Below are positions 26,710-34,272 of a stretch of 64,000 nucleotides of DNA, one piece after another. The translations under genes and the position numbers were made by a program. The notes beneath the pieces are model-generated. The model was not told the origin of the DNA. It saw nothing but the letters and a program-made list of their open reading frames with translations, and searched no databases. Each line of letters starts with the position of its first letter. Positions within the stretch are counted from its first letter, which is position 1. Source of the DNA: Primorskyibacter aestuariivivens (GTDB taxonomy: Bacteria > Pseudomonadota > Alphaproteobacteria > Rhodobacterales > Rhodobacteraceae); the NCBI RefSeq assembly GCF_028023675.1, contig NZ_JAQIOZ010000005.1, forward strand, positions 1 through 64,000, in the 5' to 3' direction.

Positions 26710-28157
26710 TTTATCCCGGCCACGGCAACGTATTTGGTGTCGAGATAATCATCGAGCCCCTGGCTGCCGCCCTCCTTGCCCATGCCGCTTTCCTTGACCC
26801 CGCCAAAGGGGGCCTCAACCGTGGTGATCAGCCCGGAATTCACGCCAATCATGCCGTATTCCAAAGCATCATTGAGCCGAAACACCCGGCCCAGATCGCG
26901 TGTGTAGACATAGGCGCAAAGGCCGAAATCAGTGGCATTGGCCATCTCGACCACCTGCTCTTCGCTGTCGAATTTGAACACCGGCGAGAGCGGGCCAAAG
27001 ATCTCCTCGGTGGCGAAGGCCATGTCTTGCGTGGCCCCTGTCACAACCGTGGGTTCAAAGAAGGTCTGGCCCAGCGCGTGGCGTTTGCCGCCCTGCACCA
27101 CTTTGCCGCCTTTCTCGGTCGCGTCGGTGATGAATTGCTCGACCTTTTCCACCGCATCCATGTCGATCATCGGGCCTTGTTCGACGCCGTCCTCGGTGCC
27201 GTTGCCCACCTTGAGCGCGGCGGTCGCGGCGGTCAGTTTCTCGACAAAGGCATCGTGGATACCGGCCTGCACATAGATGCGGTTGGCGCAGACACAGGTC
27301 TGGCCCATGTTGCGGTATTTAGATACCATCGCGCCCTGAATAGCGGCGTCGATATCGGCATCATCGAAAACGATGAATGGCGCGTTACCGCCCAGTTCCA
27401 TGGACACTTTCTTGACCGTGTCGGCACTTTGCCGGATTAGCTCCTTGCCCACCTCGGTGGAGCCGGTAAAGGTCACCTTGCGCACGCGCGCGTCTTCCAT
27501 GATCGCGCCGCCAATGCCGCGCGCCGACCCGGTGAGGATATTGACCGTGCCGGACGGATAGCCCGCCTCTTCACACAGTTTCGCCCAGGCCAGCCCGGAA
27601 TAGGGCGTTGCCGTGGCCGGTTTCGCCACCACGGTACAGCCCGCCGCGAGCGCGGGCGCAATCTTGCGCGCCAGCATCGACGAGGGGAAATTCCATGGCG
27701 TGATCATACCGACCACACCCACCGGATGGCGCGTCACCAAGAGCCGCCGGTCGCCCGTCGGCGCGGGCACGATCTCGCCCTTGGCGCGGCGGATTTCCTC
27801 GGCGAACCATTGCACATAGGCCGCGCCAATGCCGATCTCGCCGCGTGCCTCGGCCAGCGGTTTGCCCTGTTCGGCAGTGAGCAACTGCGCCAGCGCTTCC
27901 TGATTGTCCAAAAGCGCCTCGCGCAAGCGATGCAGCAGGCCAACGCGGGTGTTCAGATCGGTCTGCGAAAAGCTCTTGAACGCCGCGTGCGCCGCATCAA
28001 TCGCGCGCTTCGTCTCGACCGCGCCACAGTTCGGCACGGTGCCCAGCTTTTCGCCCGTGGCCGGGTTGGTCACGTCGATGGTCTCGCCGCTGTCCGCACC
28101 AATCCACTGACCGGCAACCAGATTGCCCTCGCACAGATATCCGGAAAAATCGCTCAT
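26706..28157 (-). CDS. GabD-like NAD(P) aldehyde dehydrogenase, candidate sulfolactaldehyde dehydrogenase
   Basis: 483 residues, complete. TPWNFPSSMLARK, KPATATPYSGLA, FTGSTEVGKELI, catalytic Glu in ELGGNAP and Cys in GQTCVCANR are all present, placing it with succinate-semialdehyde dehydrogenases. Sulfolactaldehyde dehydrogenases of sulfoglycolysis (SlaB, GabD homologues) belong to the same group. Here it lies in one operon with sulfosugar kinase, aldolase and isomerase homologues, so oxidation of 3-sulfolactaldehyde to sulfolactate is the favoured role. Plain succinate semialdehyde oxidation cannot be excluded. GGGGAG precedes the ATG. Confidence 0.87.
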   Translation of the reverse strand: MSDFSGYLCEGNLVAGQWIGADSGETIDVTNPATGEKLGTVPNCGAVETKRAIDAAHAAFKSFSQTDLNTRVGLLHRLREALLDNQEALAQLLTAEQGKPLAEARGEIGIGAAYVQWFAEEIRRAKGEIVPAPTGDRRLLVTRHPVGVVGMITPWNFPSSMLARKIAPALAAGCTVVAKPATATPYSGLAWAKLCEEAGYPSGTVNILTGSARGIGGAIMEDARVRKVTFTGSTEVGKELIRQSADTVKKVSMELGGNAPFIVFDDADIDAAIQGAMVSKYRNMGQTCVCANRIYVQAGIHDAFVEKLTAATAALKVGNGTEDGVEQGPMIDMDAVEKVEQFITDATEKGGKVVQGGKRHALGQTFFEPTVVTGATQDMAFATEEIFGPLSPVFKFDSEEQVVEMANATDFGLCAYVYTRDLGRVFRLNDALEYGMIGVNSGLITTVEAPFGGVKESGMGKEGGSQGLDDYLDTKYVAVAGIK

Positions 28158-28166
28158 TTCGCTCCC

Positions 28167-29243
28167 CTAAATCTCGATGGCGCGGGTTTCGCGCGCCGAT
28201 TGCTCTGCGGCCTCCCCGACCAGAACGGACCACAGCCCGTCCTGCAGACTCACCTCGGGGGTGCCTTTTCCGGATTTGATCAAATCATGGAATTTCTGGT
28301 GTTGGAAGAAGGTCGAGCCATGATGATCGCCCGCCTGCAGAATATTTTCGTCCACCTCGATCACCTCGGTGGTCTCGCGCTTGCTGGCCCGGTCGGACAG
28401 CACGATCTCGGCATGGCGTTCGCTGCCATCTGCGGAGAACCGCGCCGGGCCGGGAACCCGCGCTTCGATGCGGGCCTTTTCCCCTGTCACGGTCAAAAGC
28501 TCCTGCCAATAGGAGCCTTCGGCGAACATGCACAGGTCCAGCATCGCCCGCGCGCCGCTGGCAAAATCCACAACAGCAAAAGCGTTGTCGATGATATCCG
28601 GGGTTTCCCCGCCATAACGCTCGTCCAGATGGTTCACATCCATCGCGGCCGAGGCATAGACGCGGACCGGATCGCTTTGCAGCACCAGCCGCATCAGGTC
28701 CCAGAAATGGCAGCATTTCTCCACCAGCGTGCCGCCGGTGCGCGCGCTGAACCGGTTCCAGTCGCCCACCTTGGGCAGGAACGGAAAGCGATGTTCTCGG
28801 ATAGCAAACATGCGCGGCGTGCCAATCGTGCCGCCCCGCACCTCGGCCAGTAGCCGCTGCGCGGGCGGCATGAAGCGGTATTCCATCGCCACCCAGATCG
28901 GCGCGTCCCGCCCCTCGGCCCGCGCGATCAGGTCACGGCAATCGGCGGAGGTTGTGCAGAGCGGCTTTTCGCACAGGATCGGCTTGCCGGTGGCCATCAC
29001 GTCGATCATCATCGCGTGGTGCAGATCATTCGGCCCGGCGATCAGGTAAGCGTCGCACAGATCGGCCGACAGCATTTCCTTGTAATCGCTGAACGCCCGC
29101 GCCCCCGGCGCCATCCCCGCCGAAAGCGTGCGCATCCCCTCGTCCGGATCGGCCAACGCCGTGACCTCGGCCCCGGGGATCAGTGCCAGATTCCGCATAT
29201 GCTCCTGCGCCATCATCCCGGCGCCCACCAAGCCATATCGCAT
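28167..29243 (-). CDS. Gfo/Idh/MocA family oxidoreductase, candidate NAD-dependent sulfoquinovosidase
   Basis: 358 residues. The N-terminal Rossmann domain starts RYGLVGAGMMAQEH; EKPLC at about 95 carries the family's active-site Lys, and VEKCCHFWDLMR near 190 is the catalytic helix with its His and Asp. The C-terminal domain is the beta-sheet substrate half. Members oxidise or epimerise sugars using tightly bound NAD. The GH188 NAD-dependent sulfoquinovosidases are related to this fold and occur in sulfoquinovose clusters, so glycoside cleavage is plausible here. ATG 29243 has GGAG 8 bases upstream; GTG 29249 is an alternative. Confidence 0.85.
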   Translation of the reverse strand: MRYGLVGAGMMAQEHMRNLALIPGAEVTALADPDEGMRTLSAGMAPGARAFSDYKEMLSADLCDAYLIAGPNDLHHAMMIDVMATGKPILCEKPLCTTSADCRDLIARAEGRDAPIWVAMEYRFMPPAQRLLAEVRGGTIGTPRMFAIREHRFPFLPKVGDWNRFSARTGGTLVEKCCHFWDLMRLVLQSDPVRVYASAAMDVNHLDERYGGETPDIIDNAFAVVDFASGARAMLDLCMFAEGSYWQELLTVTGEKARIEARVPGPARFSADGSERHAEIVLSDRASKRETTEVIEVDENILQAGDHHGSTFFQHQKFHDLIKSGKGTPEVSLQDGLWSVLVGEAAEQSARETRAIEI

Positions 29244-29245
29244 GT

Positions 29246-30622
29246 TCACAACTCCAGAACCGGCAGGCCCAGCGCCGCCGCAATCTCGCGCAGGACCGGG
29301 CGGTGTTCGCCGTAAGCCAGCGCCATGTGATGCTCCAGCCCGGAGGCGATCACATCGTCCAGAACCTCGCCCGCCGCACGGTCGAACCGCACAACGCCGG
29401 AGGTGCCGGTAAAGCTTTTATCCCGCGCCAGCATCTCGCCGCCCGCCAGCACCATCTTGGGTTTGCCAAAGGCCTGGCTGATCCGGCAGAAGGTCACACG
29501 CCCCGGTTTCAGCGCAAACTCATACAAGAGCGGCATCTTGCGATTGGTGTGGATCGTGGCCAGCGCCGCGTCGTCCTCGCCCAGCATCGAGAGCGGTGCC
29601 TGCCCGCAATGCCAGACCACGCCGGAATTGTCGTCTGCGTCCATGTCCACCAGATCGGTGAGGAACACTGCCTCGCCCGAGGCCTCCTGCAACACCATCT
29701 GTGTAAGCGCGCCATAAACATCCGCCTCGCAGGCGCAGGGCACGCGTGCCTCGCCCATCATCGAGACAGGGCCACAAACCGCGCCGCCATATTCGGTAAA
29801 GGTCTCGGGCCAGCAGCGGATGGCAAAGGCGTCATAGCCACCCTTGGCGCGGATCGCGTCCAGCCCCAGCTTGAGCCGCAGCGAACGGTCAAGCTCGGTC
29901 TGGTCCACATCCTCCAGCCCCTCGGCATTCACCTGTTTGCGCAGCAGCGCGACCGCCTCCGGCTCTGCCGCCCGGCCCGCCTCAAAAAGGTCTTCCAACT
30001 CCAGCGCGTCCACCTCGACCCCGGCCAGCGTTTTCAGCTCCCCGGCATCATAGGCGCAGGTATCGAACCCGTCCGGATGCGCGCCGATCCGAGCCACGCG
30101 TTTGCCCCGGATACGTCCGGCAATGGCTTCGGCACGTTCGGTCACCATGCCGTCCGGTTCCGCGTCGAGCCGCCCCGAGCCCCGCTCGCCATCCAGCAAC
30201 CGGCGCAGATCATCGGCAACGTCCCCCTCCGGGTCGGCATAAAGCCAGCCGAATTGCCGCCCGGCCAGGCCGAGCGCGTGTGAGGCAAGGTTCAACCCAC
30301 AGAAGGAATTCAACCTGAGCCGCCCGCCAATGCGCGGTTCCGGCACCGCCCAGATCGACAGCGGCACGTCAAAGGCATTGGCCGCCGCCACCGTCATGGA
30401 GGCATCGGTAAAGGTGACTTGGCATAGCAGCACCTGATCGACGCCCGCGCCCTGCAGCTGTGAAATCGCGGCCTCCGTCGCCGCCGCGTCGAAGAGCAGG
30501 TCCCGAGGCCCGACGATCTCTTCCCCCGTTGCATCCAGCGCGGCCAGCATCGCGGCCAGTTTCTCTTGGGCAAAGGGCACGTCAAAGGTGGGCCGCCCCA
30601 GCGGTAAGATCCCCAGCTTCAT
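29246..30622 (-). CDS. L-fucose/arabinose-isomerase-like protein, candidate sulfoquinovose isomerase
   Basis: 458 residues of the fucose-isomerase-like superfamily. The N-terminal half has the Rossmann-like ILPLGRPTFD and QVLLCQVTF strands. The C-terminal half has RCWPETFTEYGGAVCGPVSM with the expected metal-binding Glu, an acidic DLVDMDADDN and a late His-rich LEHHMAL segment. Such proteins interconvert aldoses and ketoses. In sulfo-EMP2 clusters an enzyme of this class (SqvD type) turns sulfoquinovose into sulfofructose, unrelated to YihS. It follows the aldolase gene by 3 bases with GAGGAGG as ribosome site. Confidence 0.82.
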   Translation of the reverse strand: MKLGILPLGRPTFDVPFAQEKLAAMLAALDATGEEIVGPRDLLFDAAATEAAISQLQGAGVDQVLLCQVTFTDASMTVAAANAFDVPLSIWAVPEPRIGGRLRLNSFCGLNLASHALGLAGRQFGWLYADPEGDVADDLRRLLDGERGSGRLDAEPDGMVTERAEAIAGRIRGKRVARIGAHPDGFDTCAYDAGELKTLAGVEVDALELEDLFEAGRAAEPEAVALLRKQVNAEGLEDVDQTELDRSLRLKLGLDAIRAKGGYDAFAIRCWPETFTEYGGAVCGPVSMMGEARVPCACEADVYGALTQMVLQEASGEAVFLTDLVDMDADDNSGVVWHCGQAPLSMLGEDDAALATIHTNRKMPLLYEFALKPGRVTFCRISQAFGKPKMVLAGGEMLARDKSFTGTSGVVRFDRAAGEVLDDVIASGLEHHMALAYGEHRPVLREIAAALGLPVLEL

Positions 30623-30625
30623 GGC

Positions 30626-31657
30626 TTACGCCTCCTCATAGCCGTGGCGGAAAGACGCATCCGCCGGGCTGAACCCGGCACCCGCGGCCCCGTAACAGGG
30701 ATGCAGGTTCCATGGCGTCGCGTGATCATCGGCAAGCCGCGAAATCTCGCCCATGTACTCCAGCGATCCGCCGCGCAGTTCCGTCCCAATTGCGTCCCAA
30801 TCGGGATAATGGGTAAACGCATCCAGCCAGATCGCGCGCCCCGCCAGAAAACCGCTGGCCCCGGCGGCAAAGGCGTGTTCCAGCACCGATTTGAACTCGG
30901 GCTTGCCCGCCCCCGCCGACAGCATGACCCAGGGCCGCCCGGCCAGCCGCCCCATCTCGTCAAAGGCCTGTTGCACCGCCTCGGAGCCGTCACAATCCTT
31001 GGCCGCGACCGGGCTTTCCAGTTTGAAAACATCCACGCCATAGTCAGGATGGGCGAACTCTTCGACGGAGCCCAGCACATCATCGGTGCGCTTGCCCGAC
31101 ATCTCCACGTAATCCTTGGTCTGGTCCGCATCACCCGCCAAGGGATAGACCAGAAGCTCAAACAGGAACGGAATGTCGTGTTTGGCGCAATCCTCGCCCA
31201 CGCGCTTCACATAATCCTTCTGCGCCTGACAGACCTCGTCGCTGGCATCCGGGCGATACCAGGCCAGCACCTTGACCGCGTCGCCGCCCATGCGCTTGAT
31301 CTTGGCCACGGACCAGTCGTCGATGGAATCCGACAGCCGCCCGCCGCCAGTTTCGCGAAACACCGAATCCTCCAGCGTCACGATCAGCCCCTTGGTGGGT
31401 GACAACACATCCACCGCATGCGGGATGGCATAATGCGGATCAAGCAGCATAGCCGTCGATGGCCCCTGCAATTCCTCCACCAGCATCCGCTTGAACCGCG
31501 CCACCTGATCCCAGGGGGCCTGATCGACACCCAGATGTTTGGCAATCGGGGTCTTGATCGGCGGGCGCTGATCCACGGCGGTCATCTTGTAGATGCCGCG
31601 CGCGTCGGCCATGCGACGCAGGCCCCAGAGCTTGCCGGGGGTCAGGGTGATGTTCAT
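30626..31657 (-). CDS. LacD-like class I aldolase, candidate sulfofructose-1-phosphate aldolase
   Basis: 343 residues resembling tagatose-1,6-bisphosphate aldolase LacD. AVDQRPPIK near 27-35 is the conserved N-terminal phosphate/substrate segment, LLDPHYAIP follows, and Lys212 in VDVFKLESP is the likely Schiff-base lysine. SAGAGKPEF and FLAGRAIW lie in the late strands. Beside a YihV-like kinase and an isomerase it should split 6-deoxy-6-sulfofructose-1-phosphate to dihydroxyacetone phosphate and sulfolactaldehyde. The ATG at 31657 overlaps the kinase stop by 4 bases and follows AAAGGA. Confidence 0.85.
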   Translation of the reverse strand: MNITLTPGKLWGLRRMADARGIYKMTAVDQRPPIKTPIAKHLGVDQAPWDQVARFKRMLVEELQGPSTAMLLDPHYAIPHAVDVLSPTKGLIVTLEDSVFRETGGGRLSDSIDDWSVAKIKRMGGDAVKVLAWYRPDASDEVCQAQKDYVKRVGEDCAKHDIPFLFELLVYPLAGDADQTKDYVEMSGKRTDDVLGSVEEFAHPDYGVDVFKLESPVAAKDCDGSEAVQQAFDEMGRLAGRPWVMLSAGAGKPEFKSVLEHAFAAGASGFLAGRAIWLDAFTHYPDWDAIGTELRGGSLEYMGEISRLADDHATPWNLHPCYGAAGAGFSPADASFRHGYEEA

Positions 31658-32559
31658 ACCGTCCATCCTTTCAGGAAATCTTGCGTCTCGGCGCGGTCGG
31701 GCGTGCCTGCCCTGCCGCCGGGTCGGGTACATTTCAACGCGGCCACCGCATTGGCAAAGCGGATGGCCTCGGTCTCGGAGGCGCCCTCGGACAGGCGCAG
31801 TGCAAAGGCACCGTGCCAGACGTCGCCCGCGCCCAGCGTGTCCAACACGTCAACGCGCGGAGAAGGGACATGGCCTTCGCCGGATGCGTCACGCCAAAGC
31901 ACGCCGTCCGCGCCCAGCGTCACACAGGCCCAGCCGCCGTGATCGGCCACCACCCGCGCCAGTGCCGCATCGGGATCACCGGGGACAAGATCGGCCAGAC
32001 CTTGCAGGGAAAAGGCGGCATGGGTCGCGGGGCCAAGCACCGCGGGGTCCGCCCCGGCCTCGACATCCAGCACGCCGGGAACGCCACGGGCCTGTGCCAG
32101 CTCCATTGCCGCAATCGCGCCTTTGCTCCAGCGCGTATCGGCAAGCACCGCGCCCACCGCAGGAGCACCGGCGATATGATCCACCTCTTCGGTCAGGCCC
32201 GCCCCCCGGAAATTCACGATCTGGCGCTCCCCCGCCGCGTCGATGAGAATCGAAGAGCAGGAAGACCGCGCACCGCTTTGGTCGCAAAGCGACACGTCCA
32301 CCCCCTCGGCCCGCAGATCGGCGAGAATCATCCCGGCCGTGGCATCCGCGCCCAGCCGGGCCGACAGATGCGCCGCGCCGCCCAGCCGCGCGATGGCCAC
32401 GGCGGCATTGGCACCACACCCGCCGCCAACGACCCAGGCGTCATGTGCACGATATTTCTCGGCCGCCTGCGGAAAACGGTCCATGTAGAACACGTAATCC
32501 ACAACCGCGACGCCGATGACGAGCACCTGGCCGCTCTCTGGACCCATTTGCGGGGCCAT
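31654..32559 (-). CDS. PfkB-family sugar kinase resembling sulfofructose kinase YihV
   Basis: 301 residues. PfkB features: GGGCGANAAVAIARLGG (about 45-61) and the anion hole DTLGAGDVWHG (240-250) with catalytic Asp246. Several stretches agree with E. coli YihV as I remember it: VLADTRWSKGA (138-148; YihV VLADVRWHDGA), THAAFS, and ALKCTRPGGRAG (274-285, identical in YihV). The LADxRW Arg and a nearby Asn (QIVNF) are where YihV contacts the sulfonate. This makes sulfofructose the likely substrate. ATG 32559 follows GGGAGGAC; other in-frame ATGs exist. Confidence 0.86.
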   Translation of the reverse strand: MAPQMGPESGQVLVIGVAVVDYVFYMDRFPQAAEKYRAHDAWVVGGGCGANAAVAIARLGGAAHLSARLGADATAGMILADLRAEGVDVSLCDQSGARSSCSSILIDAAGERQIVNFRGAGLTEEVDHIAGAPAVGAVLADTRWSKGAIAAMELAQARGVPGVLDVEAGADPAVLGPATHAAFSLQGLADLVPGDPDAALARVVADHGGWACVTLGADGVLWRDASGEGHVPSPRVDVLDTLGAGDVWHGAFALRLSEGASETEAIRFANAVAALKCTRPGGRAGTPDRAETQDFLKGWTV

Positions 32560-32674
32560 GCGCGCTGTCCTCCCTGATCCCTGTGTCGGTGTGGCTCTTG
32601 ACCGGCCCACATCCCATGGCATGATTTTCGCCCGTTGGCCGGCATCATCCAAGGGGTAGCCGGTGAAATTGCCG

Positions 32675-32707
32675 CGTTTTTTCGATTTTTTTCAGAAATG
32701 AAAAACG
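32675..32707. promoter_or_regulatory. candidate DeoR-family operator before the kinase gene
   Basis: CGTTTTT (32675-32681) and AAAAACG (32701-32707) are 7-base inverted arms of an A/T-rich 33-base site. Inside it is a second inverted repeat, TTTTTCA-GAAA-TGAAAAA. It lies between the DeoR stop and the kinase start. The motif resembles the A/T-rich TTTCG-type sites of DeoR regulators and the repeat upstream of the regulator gene. Confidence 0.45.
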
Positions 32708-32712
32708 TGAAA

Positions 32713-33477
32713 CTAGGCGTCGATCACCCGCACGCGTGCGGCCTGGCACATTTGGCGCAGCACCTCGGAGACCATGCCATCGGTGACAAGCGTCGTGACA
32801 TCCTCAAGCCCGGCTATGCGCAAGGGCGCAGGCCTGTCGAACTTGGAACTGTCCGCACACAGGATCACGTTGCGCGCATGGGCGATCATCGCCCGCGCGA
32901 CGGCAACCTGCGCCATGTCATAATCCAGAAGCGCCCCGTCCCGGGCGATCCCCGCCGCGCCGATCACCGCGAAATCGGGGCGGAACTGGGCGATGAATTC
33001 CACCGCCTGCTGGCCCACGATCGCCCCGTCAGAGCCGCGCACGCGGCCACCGGGCACCATGACCTCGGCCCCCAGAAAATCGCGCATATCATTGGCAATA
33101 CTTACAGAATCCGTCACGACGCGCAGCCCTGAATGCTCGCGCAGCGCCCCCGCGACCGCCGCCGTTGTCGTGCCTGAATTGATCATGACGGCGACATTAT
33201 CCGGGATCAGCCGCGCACAAGCCGCTCCGATCCGCGCCTTTTGTTCGGCAGCGATGGCGCGGCGCGCCTCGTAATTCGTGTACTCCACCCCGGCGAGCAG
33301 CGACGCGCCGCCATGGTAGCGCATCACCTTGCTGTCCCGCGCCAGCGCGGCAAGATCGCTGCGTATGGTCTGGGGCGTCATGCCAAGCGTCGCGGCAATC
33401 TCATCGACCGAGGCCCGGCCCCGTTGCGTCAGGAGATCAAGAATAGCCAATCGCCGCTGTTCGGTTTGCCTTGCCAT
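32713..33477 (-). CDS. DeoR-family repressor of the sulfosugar operon
   Basis: 254 residues. The N-terminal winged helix has the DeoR signature: RRLAILDLLTQRGRASVDEIA, then MTPQTIRSDLAAL. The C-terminal sugar-phosphate-sensing domain shows MINSGTTTAAVAGAL (phosphate-binding loop), GAAGIARDGALLDYD and CADSSKF. E. coli's sulfoquinovose regulator CsqR (YihW) is also a DeoR protein. It starts at 33477 after AAAGG; upstream in-frame codons look non-coding. It lies first in the catabolic operon and divergent from the TRAP genes, well placed to control both. Confidence 0.91.
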   Translation of the reverse strand: MARQTEQRRLAILDLLTQRGRASVDEIAATLGMTPQTIRSDLAALARDSKVMRYHGGASLLAGVEYTNYEARRAIAAEQKARIGAACARLIPDNVAVMINSGTTTAAVAGALREHSGLRVVTDSVSIANDMRDFLGAEVMVPGGRVRGSDGAIVGQQAVEFIAQFRPDFAVIGAAGIARDGALLDYDMAQVAVARAMIAHARNVILCADSSKFDRPAPLRIAGLEDVTTLVTDGMVSEVLRQMCQAARVRVIDA

Positions 33478-33484
33478 ACCGTAC

Positions 33485-33510
33485 CTTTCGTATTTCGATA
33501 AAAACGAAAG
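33485..33510. promoter_or_regulatory. candidate DeoR operator in the divergent promoter region
   Basis: CTTTCG (33485-33490) and CGAAAG (33505-33510) are perfect inverted arms. A third copy of the TTTCG core is at 33493-33497, and the rest is A/T-rich. The site begins 8 bases upstream of the DeoR start codon and faces the TRAP transporter genes. TTTCG repeats are typical of DeoR/GlpR/AgaR-type binding sites. Confidence 0.5.
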
Positions 33511-33657
33511 ATTCCGGGCAGCACAACCCCAGTCATGCGAAAATCCAGCACCTTGCTTCCCGCCATAATATCCCGTCTCAGCGCAGGCTTGGCTTGCGCG
33601 ATGGCCCGCCATGTCACAGGATCAAAGCCGGACGATGGCGCAGAAGACCGTCGCAAC

Positions 33658-34266
33658 ATGGGAGGAGACACGCATGAGGGACCCCCTGTGCATCTCGTAA
33701 TCAAACCGCTGGAGCGGGTCATCACGCTTGCGCTGCGGCTGGGACGCTGGCTGGCGACCATCGCCATTGGCATTATGGTGCTGGTGATCCTGACGCAGGT
33801 GTTCTTCCGCTATGTGCTGAACAATGCCCTGCCCTGGCCGGACGAAGCCGCGCGGTTTCTGATGCTCTGGATGACCGGGCTGATGGCACCTTCGGCCTAT
33901 CGCTGGGGCGGTTTCGTTTCCATCGACATGTTCCGCGAGATGATGGGGCGGCGCGTCGGGCTGGTCTTCAACCTCTTCCTCCTGGTGGTGGCCATGGCGG
34001 TTCTGACCGTGGCGCTGCAGCTGGGGCTGAAGCACATCAAATCCGGCTGGCTGTTCAATTCCTCATCGCTGCGACTGCCGCTCGATCTGATCGGCGGCGA
34101 AAGCGTCCGGGTCAAGCTCGCCTGGATGTATATGTCGCTTTACGTGGGCTTTGTCGCCATGGCGGTGGTGAATGTCGAAATGATCCTGAAAAACCTGCAC
34201 ATGCTCTTTGATCCGGAGGTCGATTATGGCGACGTCCCGGATCAGGTTGTGATGTCGGCGGAGTAA
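33658..34266 (+). CDS. TRAP transporter small membrane subunit (DctQ family), start uncertain
   Basis: About 202 residues from the ATG at 33658, or 192 from a GTG at 33688. Four membrane helices are evident (about 30-52, 65-80, 105-127 and 160-180), with the family segment FRYVLNNALPWPDEAARFLMLW split across the first loop. The start is puzzling: the best ribosome site, GGAGGAG at 33661-33667, serves an ATG at 33674 in another frame that stops after eight codons. The subunit joins the large DctM-type permease and may help dock the binding protein. Confidence 0.82.
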   Translation: MGGDTHEGPPVHLVIKPLERVITLALRLGRWLATIAIGIMVLVILTQVFFRYVLNNALPWPDEAARFLMLWMTGLMAPSAYRWGGFVSIDMFREMMGRRVGLVFNLFLLVVAMAVLTVALQLGLKHIKSGWLFNSSSLRLPLDLIGGESVRVKLAWMYMSLYVGFVAMAVVNVEMILKNLHMLFDPEVDYGDVPDQVVMSAE

Positions 34267-34272
34267 ACTATC

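Noticed and set aside
25789-32559. Reading the cluster as an L-fucose or tagatose/galactitol pathway
   Set aside because: There is no fuculokinase, fuculose aldolase or galactitol PTS, and the kinase has YihV-type stretches and partners with a GabD-like dehydrogenase. It remains the main alternative.
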